DNA of 64,000 bases from Nonlabens ulvanivorans. Its GTDB lineage: Bacteria; Bacteroidota; Bacteroidia; Flavobacteriales; Flavobacteriaceae. Under the pieces are notes generated by a model. That model did not search any database. It worked only from the letters and a program-made list of their open reading frames with translations, and was not told the DNA's origin. The stretch is taken from positions 186,001 through 250,000 of the forward strand of contig NZ_JPJI01000023.1 in the NCBI RefSeq assembly GCF_000732625.1, in the 5' to 3' direction. Shown here piece by piece: positions 44,974 through 55,971 of this stretch. The translations under genes were made by a program, and so were the position numbers. Each line of letters begins with the position of its first letter. Position 1 is the stretch's first letter.

Positions 44974-45285
44974 ATGGTAAAGGTAAAAATTAAAACAGGA
45001 GATAAAGTACGTGTACTTGCTGGAGAACATAAAGGTTCTGAAGGTGTTATTACTCGTATTTTTAAAGACAAAAATAAAGCCATCGTGGAAGGTGTGAATA
45101 TGGTCTCAAAGCATGAGAAGCCAAGCGCTACCAATCCACAGGGTGGGATTAAAGAAATTGAAGCTCCAATGCAGATTTCTAATTTGTCATTGATTGACAA
45201 TAATGGTAAGACAACTCGTGTTGGTTATCGTATGGAAGGTGATAAGAAGGTTCGATTTGCTAAAACAACAAACGATTTAATTTAG
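44974..45285 (+). CDS. rplX: 50S ribosomal protein L24
   Basis: Assembly initiator of the 50S subunit; 103 residues with a KOW motif ([20 protein letters not shown], about 5-24). In the standard position between rplN and rplE. Confidence 0.98.
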   Translation: MVKVKIKTGDKVRVLAGEHKGSEGVITRIFKDKNKAIVEGVNMVSKHEKPSATNPQGGIKEIEAPMQISNLSLIDNNGKTTRVGYRMEGDKKVRFAKTTNDLI

Positions 45286-45287
45286 TC

Positions 45288-45839
45288 ATGGCATATATTC
45301 CTAGACTCAAGACAGAATATAAGGAGCGTGTTGCTGCTTCTTTAAAAGAGGAATTCGGTTACAATAATGTAATGGAGATTCCTAAGTTGCAAAAGATAGT
45401 ATTAAGCCGTGGTGTTGGTGCTGCAGTTGCCGATAAAAAATTGATTGATTATGCTCTTGATGAGTTGACAACAATTACTGGTCAAAAAGCTGTTGCTACG
45501 CTTTCTAAGAAAGATGTTGCTTCCTTTAAGTTACGTAAAGGTATGCCTATAGGTGTTAAGGTGACGTTGAGGGGTGAGCGTATGTACGAATTTCTAGATC
45601 GTTTAGTTACGGTTGCATTACCGCGTGTTAGAGATTTTCAAGGTATCAAAGCTAGTGGTTTTGATGGTAGAGGAAATTATAATTTAGGAATTACTGAGCA
45701 AATCATCTTTCCAGAAATAAATATAGATAAGGTTAATAAAATCTCTGGTATGGATATTACATTCGTTACTAGTGCGCAAACTGATAAAGAGGCAAAGTCT
45801 CTTCTTGGTGAGCTTGGTTTACCTTTCAAAAAGGATTAA
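45288..45839 (+). CDS. rplE: 50S ribosomal protein L5
   Basis: Central protuberance protein that binds 5S rRNA; 183 residues. [15 protein letters not shown] and the conserved [12 protein letters not shown] and [18 protein letters not shown] segments are clear. Two nt after rplX. Confidence 0.99.
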   Translation: MAYIPRLKTEYKERVAASLKEEFGYNNVMEIPKLQKIVLSRGVGAAVADKKLIDYALDELTTITGQKAVATLSKKDVASFKLRKGMPIGVKVTLRGERMYEFLDRLVTVALPRVRDFQGIKASGFDGRGNYNLGITEQIIFPEINIDKVNKISGMDITFVTSAQTDKEAKSLLGELGLPFKKD

Positions 45840-45843
45840 TACA

Positions 45844-46113
45844 ATGGCAAAAGAATCAATGAAAGCGCGTGAGCGCAAACGTGAGGCACTAATTGCAAAG
45901 TACGCTGACAAGCGCAAAGCTTTAAAGGAGGCTGGAGATTATGAAGCTCTTCAGAAGTTACCTAAAAATGCTTCTCCTGTAAGACAACACAATAGATGTA
46001 AGCTTACTGGTAGGCCAAAAGGTTATATGAGACAGTTCGGTATTTCCCGTGTTCTTTTTAGAGAGATGGCAAATCAAGGTTTAATCCCAGGAGTTAAAAA
46101 AGCTAGTTGGTAA
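45844..46113 (+). CDS. rpsN: 30S ribosomal protein S14, zinc-independent form
   Basis: Head protein near the A site. I use ATG 45844 ([14 protein letters not shown], 89 aa), 4 nt after rplE; the longer frame from 45772 overlaps rplE. Only a single cysteine ([17 protein letters not shown]) is present, so this is the zinc-free type, not the short CxxC...CxxC form. The C-terminal [11 protein letters not shown] is canonical. Confidence 0.97.
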   Translation: MAKESMKARERKREALIAKYADKRKALKEAGDYEALQKLPKNASPVRQHNRCKLTGRPKGYMRQFGISRVLFREMANQGLIPGVKKASW

Positions 46114-46132
46114 TTAGCTTAAATATAGCATT

Positions 46133-46531
46133 ATGAATACAGATCCAATCGCAGATTATTTAACTAGAATCAGAAACGCAGTACGTGCTAATCACCGTGT
46201 TGTTGATGTTCCTGCTTCTAAGTTAAAAAAGGAAATTACTAAGATTTTATTTGATCAAGGTTATATTCTAAGTTATAAGTTTGAAGAGCATTCAGCTCAG
46301 GATAACATTAAGATAGCTTTGAAATATGATAGAGAAACTAAGGAGTCAGTTATAAAGGATATCCAAAGGTTAAGTAAGCCTGGTTTACGTAAATATGCTG
46401 GTGCAGGTGAGTTACCTAGAATTCTTAATGGCTTAGGTGTTGCCATTGTTTCAACTAGTAAAGGTGTAATGACAGATAAACAAGCCCGTACAGAGAATGT
46501 AGGTGGTGAGGTTCTTTGTTACGTATATTAA
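46133..46531 (+). CDS. rpsH: 30S ribosomal protein S8
   Basis: Platform assembly protein; 132 residues. TDPIADYLTRIRNAVRA opens the family profile, and the C-terminal GIAIVSTSKGVMTDKQAR-like segment with GGEVLCYVY closes it. S8 represses the spc operon in E. coli by binding mRNA; that site is not visible to me here. Confidence 0.98.
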   Translation: MNTDPIADYLTRIRNAVRANHRVVDVPASKLKKEITKILFDQGYILSYKFEEHSAQDNIKIALKYDRETKESVIKDIQRLSKPGLRKYAGAGELPRILNGLGVAIVSTSKGVMTDKQARTENVGGEVLCYVY

Positions 46532-46541
46532 AAAATTAGAT

Positions 46542-47084
46542 ATGTCTAGAATAGGAAATAATCCCGTAGCAATTCCAGCTGGTGTTACCGTAAAGGTTGA
46601 CAACGGAGTTATAAATGTAGAAGGTAAGTTAGGTAAGCTTACTCAGGTTTACTCGGATGTTGCCATTAAGGTAGAAGGAGATGAAGTTTTAGTAACTCGT
46701 CCTTCTGATTCCAAAGATCATAAGGCTAAGCATGGATTATATAGGTCTTTAGTTTTTAATATGATTGCTGGTGTTTCTGAAGGTTGGTCTAAAGAGCTTG
46801 AACTCGTCGGTGTTGGTTATAGAGCATCTAATCAAGGACAGGTCTTGGATCTAGCTTTAGGTTATTCACACAATATTGTGTTGGATATAGCTAAGGAAGT
46901 AACGGTAGAAACAATTTCTGAGAAAGGTAAGAACCCGAAGATTAAATTATCTTCTTTTGACAAGCAGTTAGTTGGTCAAGTAGCGGCAAAAATAAGATCT
47001 TTCAGAAAACCTGAGCCTTATAAAGGAAAAGGTGTTAAATTTGTGGGGGAACAATTAAGAAGAAAAGCTGGTAAATCAGCATAA
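46542..47084 (+). CDS. rplF: 50S ribosomal protein L6
   Basis: Large-subunit protein near the factor-binding site; 180 residues from ATG 46542 ([12 protein letters not shown]), chosen because the upstream frame overlaps rpsH. Segments [22 protein letters not shown] (two-part duplication) and [11 protein letters not shown] are typical. Confidence 0.98.
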   Translation: MSRIGNNPVAIPAGVTVKVDNGVINVEGKLGKLTQVYSDVAIKVEGDEVLVTRPSDSKDHKAKHGLYRSLVFNMIAGVSEGWSKELELVGVGYRASNQGQVLDLALGYSHNIVLDIAKEVTVETISEKGKNPKIKLSSFDKQLVGQVAAKIRSFRKPEPYKGKGVKFVGEQLRRKAGKSA

Positions 47085-47098
47085 TAGATAAGTATATT

Positions 47099-47446
47099 AT
47101 GGCATTTTCAAAGTCTGAAAGAAGAAATAAAATCCGCAGAAGAATTCGTAAGAATATTTCGGGAACAGCTGAACGTCCTCGTTTATCGGTGTACCGTAGT
47201 AATAAAGAGATTTACGCTCAAGTTATCAATGACGTAGATGGAGTAACTATAGCGTCAGCTTCATCAAGAGATTTAAAGTCTAATGGCGAAAAAATTTCTA
47301 TAGCAAATGAGGTTGGAAAGGCTGTAGCTGAGAAGGCTAAAGCTGCTGGTGTTGAAACGGTATCGTTTGATCGTGGAGGTTATCTTTATCACGGTCGCGT
47401 ATTGTCTTTGGCTAATGGGGCTAGAGAAGCTGGTCTTAAATTTTAA
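47099..47446 (+). CDS. rplR: 50S ribosomal protein L18
   Basis: 5S rRNA-binding protein; 115 residues. [18 protein letters not shown] (about 25-42) and the C-terminal [20 protein letters not shown] are family signatures. Located 14 nt after rplF. Confidence 0.98.
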   Translation: MAFSKSERRNKIRRRIRKNISGTAERPRLSVYRSNKEIYAQVINDVDGVTIASASSRDLKSNGEKISIANEVGKAVAEKAKAAGVETVSFDRGGYLYHGRVLSLANGAREAGLKF

Positions 47447-47463
47447 TTACAAACATTACAGTA

Positions 47464-47988
47464 ATGTACCAAAAATATAAAAACGTAGAATTAGTAAAAC
47501 CTAGTGGGCTTGATCTTAAAGATCGTTTAGTGGGTGTTCAACGTGTTACTAAGGTAACAAAAGGTGGACGTGCTTTTGGATTTTCAGCGATTGTCGTTGT
47601 TGGTGATGAAAGTGGAGTAGTAGGTCATGGTTTAGGTAAGTCTAAAGAGGTTTCTGAGGCTATTTCTAAGGCTGTTGAGGATGCTAAGAAAAACTTGGTT
47701 AGAATTCCTCTAGTTAAAGGTTCAATACCACATGAGCAAAAGGGTAAATTTGGTGGAGCAAGAGTTTTATTAATTCCTGCTGCAACAGGTACTGGAGTAA
47801 TTGCCGGTGGTGCTATTCGTGCAGTTCTTGAGGCTGTGGGTGTACATGATGTTCTTTCTAAGAATCAAGGTTCTTCAAATCCTCACAATGTTGTAAAAGC
47901 TACCTTCGATGCTCTGTTGCAATTGCGTAATGCTCATACAGTGGCGAAACAAAGAGGTGTTTCTTTAGATAAAGTATTTAACGGTTAA
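47464..47988 (+). CDS. rpsE: 30S ribosomal protein S5
   Basis: Small-subunit accuracy protein; 174 residues. The double-stranded RNA-binding part is [20 protein letters not shown] (about 22-41), and the C-terminal half carries [20 protein letters not shown]. No spectinomycin-site deletion is apparent. Confidence 0.98.
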   Translation: MYQKYKNVELVKPSGLDLKDRLVGVQRVTKVTKGGRAFGFSAIVVVGDESGVVGHGLGKSKEVSEAISKAVEDAKKNLVRIPLVKGSIPHEQKGKFGGARVLLIPAATGTGVIAGGAIRAVLEAVGVHDVLSKNQGSSNPHNVVKATFDALLQLRNAHTVAKQRGVSLDKVFNG

Positions 47989-47998
47989 TCATACGATA

Positions 47999-48178
47999 AT
48001 GGCAAAGTTAAAAATAAAAAAAGTGCGTAGCGCAATTAAAAGACCGTTAAGACAAAAACGTACTCTGGAAGCGTTGGGTTTACGTAAAATGAATCAGGTT
48101 GTAGAGCATGATGATACTCCTGTTATTCAGGGAATGATTGCTAAAGTTGAACATTTAGTCTCTGTTGAGAAGGCTTAA
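47999..48178 (+). CDS. rpmD: 50S ribosomal protein L30
   Basis: A 59-residue frame (ATG 47999, TAA 48178) between rpsE and rplO. MAKLKIKKVRSAIKRP, RQKRTLEALGLRKMN and the C-terminal MIAKVEHLVSVEKA match L30. It is the expected gene at this place in the spc cluster; spacing is 10 nt from rpsE and 11 nt to rplO. Confidence 0.97.
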   Translation: MAKLKIKKVRSAIKRPLRQKRTLEALGLRKMNQVVEHDDTPVIQGMIAKVEHLVSVEKA

Positions 48179-48189
48179 AAAGAAAATAA

Positions 48190-48642
48190 ATGAGTTTAAA
48201 TAATCTTAAACCTGCTGCAGGTTCAGTTAAAAAATCTGCCAAGATCATTGGTCGTGGTCAGGGTTCTGGTAAAGGTGGTACAGCTACACGTGGTCACAAA
48301 GGGGCTAAATCTCGTTCTGGTTATTCTAAGAAAATCGGTTTTGAGGGTGGTCAGATGCCTTTACAAAGACGTGTTCCTAAGTTTGGTTTTACAAATATCA
48401 ATCGTAAAGAGTATGCAGGTGTCAATATAGATGTTTTGCAAGCTTATGTAGATGAAGGACGTTTGAGTGATGTAATTACTATTGAGAATTTAATAGAGGA
48501 GCGTCTTGTCGATAAAAATGATTTAGTTAAGATATTAGGTCGTGGTGAATTGAAAGCTACTATTAACATAAGTGCTCATAAGTTTACTGCAACTGCAAAG
48601 GCTGCCATTGAAAAAGCTGGTGGTCAAGCACAAACCTTATAA
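48190..48642 (+). CDS. rplO: 50S ribosomal protein L15
   Basis: Late-assembly 50S protein; 150 residues. The glycine-rich basic N-terminal region ([18 protein letters not shown], about 22-39) and [18 protein letters not shown] (about 49-66) are diagnostic. It lies immediately before secY. Confidence 0.98.
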   Translation: MSLNNLKPAAGSVKKSAKIIGRGQGSGKGGTATRGHKGAKSRSGYSKKIGFEGGQMPLQRRVPKFGFTNINRKEYAGVNIDVLQAYVDEGRLSDVITIENLIEERLVDKNDLVKILGRGELKATINISAHKFTATAKAAIEKAGGQAQTL

Positions 48643-48651
48643 TCTTAATCG

Positions 48652-49989
48652 ATGAAATTTATAGAAACATTAAAAAATATTTGGAAAATTGATGAACTGA
48701 AAGATCGTATTATTATGACTTTCAGTTTGCTTCTTGTTTACCGTTTTGGTGCACAAGTAGTTCTTCCAGGAATAGATTCAAGTAAACTAGCTAGTTTCTC
48801 TGAAAATTTCGAGGGTGGTGGTATTGGTTTCGTCCTTAACGCTTTTACCGGTGGTGCTTTTTCAAATGCGTCAGTGTTTGCTTTAGGTATAATGCCGTAT
48901 ATATCGGCTAGTATTGTTGTGCAGCTTATGGGGATTGCGATTCCTTATTTACAGAAGCTACAAAAAGAAGGTGCTAGTGGTCAAAAGAAGATTAATCAAA
49001 TTACTAGATGGTTAACTATTGGTATTTGTTTAATTCAGGCTCCAAGTTATCTTTTAAGTCTTGGTACCTTAGGTGTTCCTAGTGATGCCTATTTGATGCC
49101 TGATAATATGAATCTTTTTCTTGTTAGTAGTACTATTATTCTTGTTACTGGTTGTGTTTTTGCGATGTGGTTAGGAGAAAAAATTACTGACAAGGGTATT
49201 GGAAATGGTATATCGCTGTTGATTATGGTTGGTATTATAGCTACATTACCTCAGGCGTTCGTACAAGAATTTGCTGCTAGAGTCACGGGTACTGGTGGTG
49301 TCATGTTAGTTTTGGTTGAGTTATTAGTTTGGTTTGTTGTAATTTTGCTATGTATTATGCTTGTAATGGCTGTTCGTAAGATTCCTGTACAATACGCAAG
49401 ACGAGCTGCATCAGGCGGTTATGAAAAAAATGAACAAGGATCTAGGCAGTTTATTCCTTTAAAGTTAAATGCATCTGGTGTAATGCCTATTATATTCGCT
49501 CAAGCAATTATGTTTGTTCCAGCAGCTTTAGGTCAGCTAGATACTTCTTGGGCTACAACAGTTCAAACTGCTTTCGGTGATATTTTTGGTTTTTGGTATA
49601 ATTTAGTTTTTGCATTATTAATTATAATATTTACTTATTTTTACACCGCAATAACTGTCCCTACTAATAAGATGGCCGATGATTTAAAAAGAAACGGTGG
49701 TTTTATTGCGGGAATTAGACCTGGAACAGAAACTGCGGATTATTTAGATAAAATTATGTCGCAAATTACTTTGCCTGGATCCATTTTCCTTGCTTTAGTA
49801 GCGATATTTCCAGCTTTTGTTTCTCTTATGGGAGTAACACAGCAATGGGCATTGTTTTATGGAGGTACATCATTATTAATTATGGTAGGAGTAGCGATAG
49901 ATACTATGCAACAAATAAATTCATACTTGTTAAATCGTCATTATGATGGCTTAATTAAAACAGGTAAAAATAGAAAAGCAGTAGCGTAA
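48652..49989 (+). CDS. secY: Protein translocase subunit SecY
   Basis: Central channel of the Sec translocase; 445 residues with about ten membrane helices. Recognisable are [24 protein letters not shown] (helix 2), [11 protein letters not shown] and the cytoplasmic [11 protein letters not shown], plus the C-terminal [14 protein letters not shown]. Its stop overlaps infA as TAATG, so infA translation is coupled. Confidence 0.98.
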   Translation: MKFIETLKNIWKIDELKDRIIMTFSLLLVYRFGAQVVLPGIDSSKLASFSENFEGGGIGFVLNAFTGGAFSNASVFALGIMPYISASIVVQLMGIAIPYLQKLQKEGASGQKKINQITRWLTIGICLIQAPSYLLSLGTLGVPSDAYLMPDNMNLFLVSSTIILVTGCVFAMWLGEKITDKGIGNGISLLIMVGIIATLPQAFVQEFAARVTGTGGVMLVLVELLVWFVVILLCIMLVMAVRKIPVQYARRAASGGYEKNEQGSRQFIPLKLNASGVMPIIFAQAIMFVPAALGQLDTSWATTVQTAFGDIFGFWYNLVFALLIIIFTYFYTAITVPTNKMADDLKRNGGFIAGIRPGTETADYLDKIMSQITLPGSIFLALVAIFPAFVSLMGVTQQWALFYGGTSLLIMVGVAIDTMQQINSYLLNRHYDGLIKTGKNRKAVA

Positions 49990-50204
49990 TGGCAAAACAG
50001 TCGGCAATAGAACAAGACGGTTCCATTATAGAGGCATTGTCTAACGCAATGTTTAGGGTAGAATTAGAAAACGGGCACGTAGTAACGGCACACATATCTG
50101 GAAAGATGCGTATGCATTATATTAAGTTGCTTCCAGGAGATAAAGTAAAATTAGAAATGAGTCCTTACGATTTAACGAAAGCAAGGATCACTTATAGGTA
50201 CTAA
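49989..50204 (+). CDS. infA: Translation initiation factor IF-1
   Basis: OB-fold factor occupying the A site during initiation; 71 residues. [37 protein letters not shown] and [21 protein letters not shown] are the classic segments. Between secY and rpmJ, as in most Bacteroidota. Confidence 0.99.
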   Translation: MAKQSAIEQDGSIIEALSNAMFRVELENGHVVTAHISGKMRMHYIKLLPGDKVKLEMSPYDLTKARITYRY

Positions 50205-50205
50205 T

Positions 50206-50322
50206 ATGAAAGTAAGAGCATCGATTAAAAAGAGAAGTGCTGATTGTAAAATTGTACGCCGTAAAGGTCGTCTTTATGTAATCAACAAAAAGAATCCAAA
50301 ATTTAAACAAAGACAAGGTTAA
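50206..50322 (+). CDS. rpmJ: 50S ribosomal protein L36, zinc-free form
   Basis: A 38-residue frame (ATG 50206) 1 nt after infA and 3 nt before rps[11 protein letters not shown] and [23 protein letters not shown] identify L36. Of the usual zinc ligands (three Cys and one His) only C14 remains (SADCK); the other positions hold S, N and F, so it cannot bind zinc in the usual way. Confidence 0.97.
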   Translation: MKVRASIKKRSADCKIVRRKGRLYVINKKNPKFKQRQG

Positions 50323-50325
50323 GCT

Positions 50326-50700
50326 ATGGCTAGAATTGCAGGGGTAGATATACCTAAAAATAAACGTGGAGAAGTCTCATTGACTTACATATACGGTATC
50401 GGACGTAATCGTGCAAAACAAGTTCTTATCGATACGGGTGTTGGCTTAGATAAAAAGGTGACAGATTGGAATGATGATGAAATTGGTAAGATTCGTGCAG
50501 CCATAGGTGAATTCACTATAGAAGGTGAATTAAGATCTGAGACACAGCTTAATATTAAGCGTCTAATGGATATTGGTTGCTATCGTGGTATTCGCCACAG
50601 ATCTGGGCTTCCACTTAGAGGTCAAAGAACTAAGAACAACTCACGTACTCGTAAAGGTAAACGTAAGACTGTTGCTAACAAGAAAAAGGCAACTAAATAA
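50326..50700 (+). CDS. rpsM: 30S ribosomal protein S13
   Basis: Head protein contacting tRNAs and 16S rRNA; 124 residues. [27 protein letters not shown]-type N-terminus and the C-terminal [23 protein letters not shown] (helix plus basic tail) are conserved. First gene of the alpha-type section. Confidence 0.98.
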   Translation: MARIAGVDIPKNKRGEVSLTYIYGIGRNRAKQVLIDTGVGLDKKVTDWNDDEIGKIRAAIGEFTIEGELRSETQLNIKRLMDIGCYRGIRHRSGLPLRGQRTKNNSRTRKGKRKTVANKKKATK

Positions 50701-50711
50701 TAAGTATTGAT

Positions 50712-51101
50712 ATGGCAAAGTCTAAAACAGTATCAAAAAAGCGTAAAGTAATTGTTGAATCAGTTGGTGAAGTTCATATTTCATCTTCTTTCAATAACAT
50801 ATTGGTTTCTTTGACAAATAAAAAAGGAGAAGTTATTTCATGGTCATCTGCAGGTAAGATGGGTTTCCGTGGTTCTAAGAAAAACACTCCTTATGCAGCT
50901 CAATTGGCTGCTGAAGATGCATCCAAAGTTGCACATGAAGCTGGTCTTCGTAAGGTAAAGGCTTACGTTAAAGGTCCAGGTAATGGTCGTGAAAGTGCTA
51001 TTCGTAGTATTCACAATTCAGGTATAGAAGTAACTGAAATTATTGACGTTACTCCATTACCACACAATGGTTGTCGTCCACCTAAACGTCGTAGAGTTTA
51101 A
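50712..51101 (+). CDS. rpsK: 30S ribosomal protein S11
   Basis: Platform protein near the mRNA exit; 129 residues. [20 protein letters not shown] and the C-terminal [18 protein letters not shown] are diagnostic. An 84-nt gap follows before rpsD, unusually long for this cluster. Confidence 0.98.
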   Translation: MAKSKTVSKKRKVIVESVGEVHISSSFNNILVSLTNKKGEVISWSSAGKMGFRGSKKNTPYAAQLAAEDASKVAHEAGLRKVKAYVKGPGNGRESAIRSIHNSGIEVTEIIDVTPLPHNGCRPPKRRRV

Positions 51102-51185
51102 TTAATTATTAATAACGAGTGGTTATGTGGCTGTCGAAGGATATTGACCTGAATTCACAGTACATCATTCAATAAATTTTGTAAA
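51102..51185 (+). other. Long rpsK-rpsD gap, possible regulatory leader
   Basis: Among the spc/alpha genes most gaps are under 20 nt; this is 84 nt. It contains a 16-codon frame (51125-51175, [16 protein letters not shown]) and mixed sequence less A/T-rich than the other gaps. An S4-binding control site or small leader is possible; no known motif is recognised. Confidence 0.35.
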
Positions 51186-51791
51186 ATGGCAAGATATAGA
51201 GGTCCTAAGGCAAAAATTGCACGTCGATTCAGAGAACCAATTTTTGGCCCTAGTAAAGCTTTGGAGAAGAAAAATTATCCTCCAGGTATGCACGGTAACG
51301 CAAGACGCCGTGGAAAAGAATCAGAGTATGCGGTTCAGCTTAAAGAAAAACAGAAAGCTAAGTATACTTATGGAGTGCTAGAGAAGCAATTCCGTTTAAT
51401 GTTTGAAAAGGCTGTTCGTAGTACTGGTATTACTGGTGAGGTATTACTTCAGTTATGTGAGTCACGTTTAGATAATGTGGTTTACAGAATGGGTGTTGCA
51501 AAAACTCGTCGTGGAGCACGTCAGTTAGTTTCACACAGACATATTACTGTTAATGGAGAGTTAGTTAATATTCCTTCTTATCAATTGAAGCCTGGTGATA
51601 TTGTCGCTGTTCGTGAAAAATCAAAATCTTTAAGTGCTATTGATCAGTCCTTATCCAGTAATGAACATGTTTACGATTTTATTACATTCAATAAATCAAG
51701 CATGTCTGGAACTTTCGTTAGTGTACCTGAAAGAATGCAAATTCCTGAAAACATTAAAGAACAGTTGATTGTTGAATTGTACTCTAAATAA
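51186..51791 (+). CDS. rpsD: 30S ribosomal protein S4
   Basis: Assembly initiator of the 30S body and S4-type RNA-binding domain protein; 201 residues. [20 protein letters not shown] is the start and [31 protein letters not shown] (S4 domain, about 92-122) the core. In E. coli S4 represses the alpha operon. Preceded by the long gap noted separately. Confidence 0.99.
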   Translation: MARYRGPKAKIARRFREPIFGPSKALEKKNYPPGMHGNARRRGKESEYAVQLKEKQKAKYTYGVLEKQFRLMFEKAVRSTGITGEVLLQLCESRLDNVVYRMGVAKTRRGARQLVSHRHITVNGELVNIPSYQLKPGDIVAVREKSKSLSAIDQSLSSNEHVYDFITFNKSSMSGTFVSVPERMQIPENIKEQLIVELYSK

Positions 51792-51814
51792 TAATTAATC
51801 CACAAAGTAATCTT

Positions 51815-52807
51815 ATGGCAATATTAAATTTCCAAAAGCCGGATAAAGTAATCATGATTGATTCTACTGATTTTGAAGGTAAATTCGAATTCAGACCTTT
51901 AGAGCCAGGATATGGTCTTACTGTGGGAAATGCTCTTCGTAGAGTATTACTTTCATCACTTGAAGGGTTTGCTATTACTTCTATACGTATAGAAGGTGTG
52001 GATCACGAATTCTCAACAATCGAAGGAGTAGTTGAAGATGTTACTGAAATCATTTTAAATTTCAAGCAGATTAGATTCAGACGTCAGATTGATGAAGTTG
52101 ATAGTGAGGTTGTAAATGTTTCTTTCTCAGGAAAGGATACTTTTACCGCTGGAGATATGCAGAAGTATATTTCAGGTTTTCAGGTTTTGAATCCTGAAAT
52201 GGTTATCTGTAATACAGAATCATCTGTTAGTCTTAATTTAGAATTAACTATTGAGAAGGGTAGAGGATATGTTCCAGCTGAAGAGAATAAGAATCCTAAC
52301 GCAGCTATTGGTACAATAGCTATTGATTCTATCTTTACTCCTATAAAGAATGTAAAATATAGTATTGAAAACTATCGTGTAGAACAAAAAACTGATTATG
52401 AAAAACTAGTTTTTGAAATATCTACTGATGGTAGTATACACCCAAAGCAGGCTTTAACTGAGGCTGCTAAAACACTTATCCATCACTTCATGTTGTTCTC
52501 TGATGAGAGAATCACTCTTGAAGCTGATGAGATTGCACAAACAGAGACTTATGATGAAGAAAGCCTTCACATGAGACAATTGCTTAAGACTAAACTTGTA
52601 GATATGGAACTTTCTGTACGTGCATTAAATTGTCTTAAAGCTGCTGAAGTTGAAACACTAGGTGATTTAGTTTCTTACAATAAGAATGATTTGATGAAAT
52701 TCAGAAACTTCGGTAAGAAATCTTTAACTGAGCTTGAAGAACTTGTGAACGTTAAAGGACTTAACTTCGGTATGGATTTATCAAAATATAAACTTGACCG
52801 TGACTAG
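51815..52807 (+). CDS. rpoA: RNA polymerase alpha subunit
   Basis: Dimerises to scaffold the RNA polymerase core; its C-terminal domain contacts UP elements and activators. 330 residues: the assembly motif [21 protein letters not shown] (two parts; about 27-47), and alpha-CTD at about 250-315 ([39 protein letters not shown]). Confidence 0.99.
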   Translation: MAILNFQKPDKVIMIDSTDFEGKFEFRPLEPGYGLTVGNALRRVLLSSLEGFAITSIRIEGVDHEFSTIEGVVEDVTEIILNFKQIRFRRQIDEVDSEVVNVSFSGKDTFTAGDMQKYISGFQVLNPEMVICNTESSVSLNLELTIEKGRGYVPAEENKNPNAAIGTIAIDSIFTPIKNVKYSIENYRVEQKTDYEKLVFEISTDGSIHPKQALTEAAKTLIHHFMLFSDERITLEADEIAQTETYDEESLHMRQLLKTKLVDMELSVRALNCLKAAEVETLGDLVSYNKNDLMKFRNFGKKSLTELEELVNVKGLNFGMDLSKYKLDRD

Positions 52808-52835
52808 TTTAGGCTAGTTAAAGAAACAAAATAAG

Positions 52836-53309
52836 ATGAGACACGGAAAGAAATTTAATCATTTAGGTAGAAAGACAGCACACCGTAAGGCAATGCTGGC
52901 AAATATGGCTTGTTCATTAATTGAACACAAGCGTATTAATACTACTGTAGCAAAGGCTAAAGCTGTAAAGCAGTTTGTAGAGCCGTTAATTACTAAATCT
53001 AAAGAAGATACAACTCATAATCGTCGTTTAGTATTTGCTAAGCTTAGAAGTAAAGAAGCTGTAACTGAGTTATTCAGAGACGTTTCTTCTAAGGTAGCTG
53101 ATCGTCCAGGTGGATATACTCGTATTATTAAGTTGGGTAATCGTTTAGGAGATAATGCTGATATGGCAATGATTGAGCTTGTAGATTTTAATGAAATTTA
53201 CAGCCCTAACGAAGGTAAGAAGAAAAATACTAGACGTAGTCGTCGTAGTAAATCTTCTACTGCTGCTCCAGTTGAAACTTCAACAGACAATACTAATGAA
53301 GAAGAGTAA
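52836..53309 (+). CDS. rplQ: 50S ribosomal protein L17 with C-terminal extension
   Basis: Large-subunit protein near the exit site. The first ~115 residues match L17 ([48 protein letters not shown]). The product is 157 residues, about 30 longer than E. coli L17, ending in a basic then acidic low-complexity tail ([14 protein letters not shown], ...DNTNEEE). Last gene of the supercluster, followed by a strong terminator. Confidence 0.98.
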   Translation: MRHGKKFNHLGRKTAHRKAMLANMACSLIEHKRINTTVAKAKAVKQFVEPLITKSKEDTTHNRRLVFAKLRSKEAVTELFRDVSSKVADRPGGYTRIIKLGNRLGDNADMAMIELVDFNEIYSPNEGKKKNTRRSRRSKSSTAAPVETSTDNTNEEE

Positions 53310-53331
53310 TATCTTTGATAATATGTAGATA

Positions 53332-53367
53332 AAAGGATCAATGCTTTCGCATTGGTCCTTTTTTTTT
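53332..53367 (+). terminator. Intrinsic terminator after rplQ
   Basis: A 13-bp stem (AAAGGATCAATGC with GCATTGGTCCTTT, one G-T wobble), TTTC loop, and a run of T's; 22 nt after the rplQ stop. Ends the ribosomal cluster. Confidence 0.9.
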
Positions 53368-53379
53368 AAATTATTTTTG
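53352..53379 (+). promoter_or_regulatory. Promoter of carA-eno, inside the rplQ terminator
   Basis: TTG (53352-53354), 17 nt, TATTTTTG (53372-53379), then 16 nt to the carA ATG. The -33 element lies in the right arm of the terminator stem. Confidence 0.65.
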
Positions 53380-53395
53380 AAAAACAATTTTTATT

Positions 53396-55791
<2,396 letters not shown>

Positions 55792-55811
55792 TTATCGACT
55801 GAATACTAGTA

Positions 55812-55827
55812 CGCTTTCGCGAAAGCA
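55812..55827. repeat. Iterated palindrome copy 9 (one terminal mismatch)
   Basis: CGCTTTCGCGAAAGCA in the gap after eno, immediately before the terminator. Confidence 0.8.
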
Positions 55828-55835
55828 AATATTTT

Positions 55836-55866
55836 AAAGCCACTTGTTATAAGTGGCTTTTTTTGT
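55836..55866 (+). terminator. Intrinsic terminator after eno
   Basis: AAAGCCACTT/AAGTGGCTTT, 10-bp perfect stem with a 5-nt loop and a T-run, 44 nt after the stop codon. Confidence 0.9.
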
Positions 55867-55971
55867 ATCGATGAAATGCAATAAAAACACTTTAAAATTC
55901 ATTTTTATCGTCTAAATGTTGTTTTTATCGTTTTAGTGTCGCATACTTGTGCTTCCCAAAAACGATTAAAC

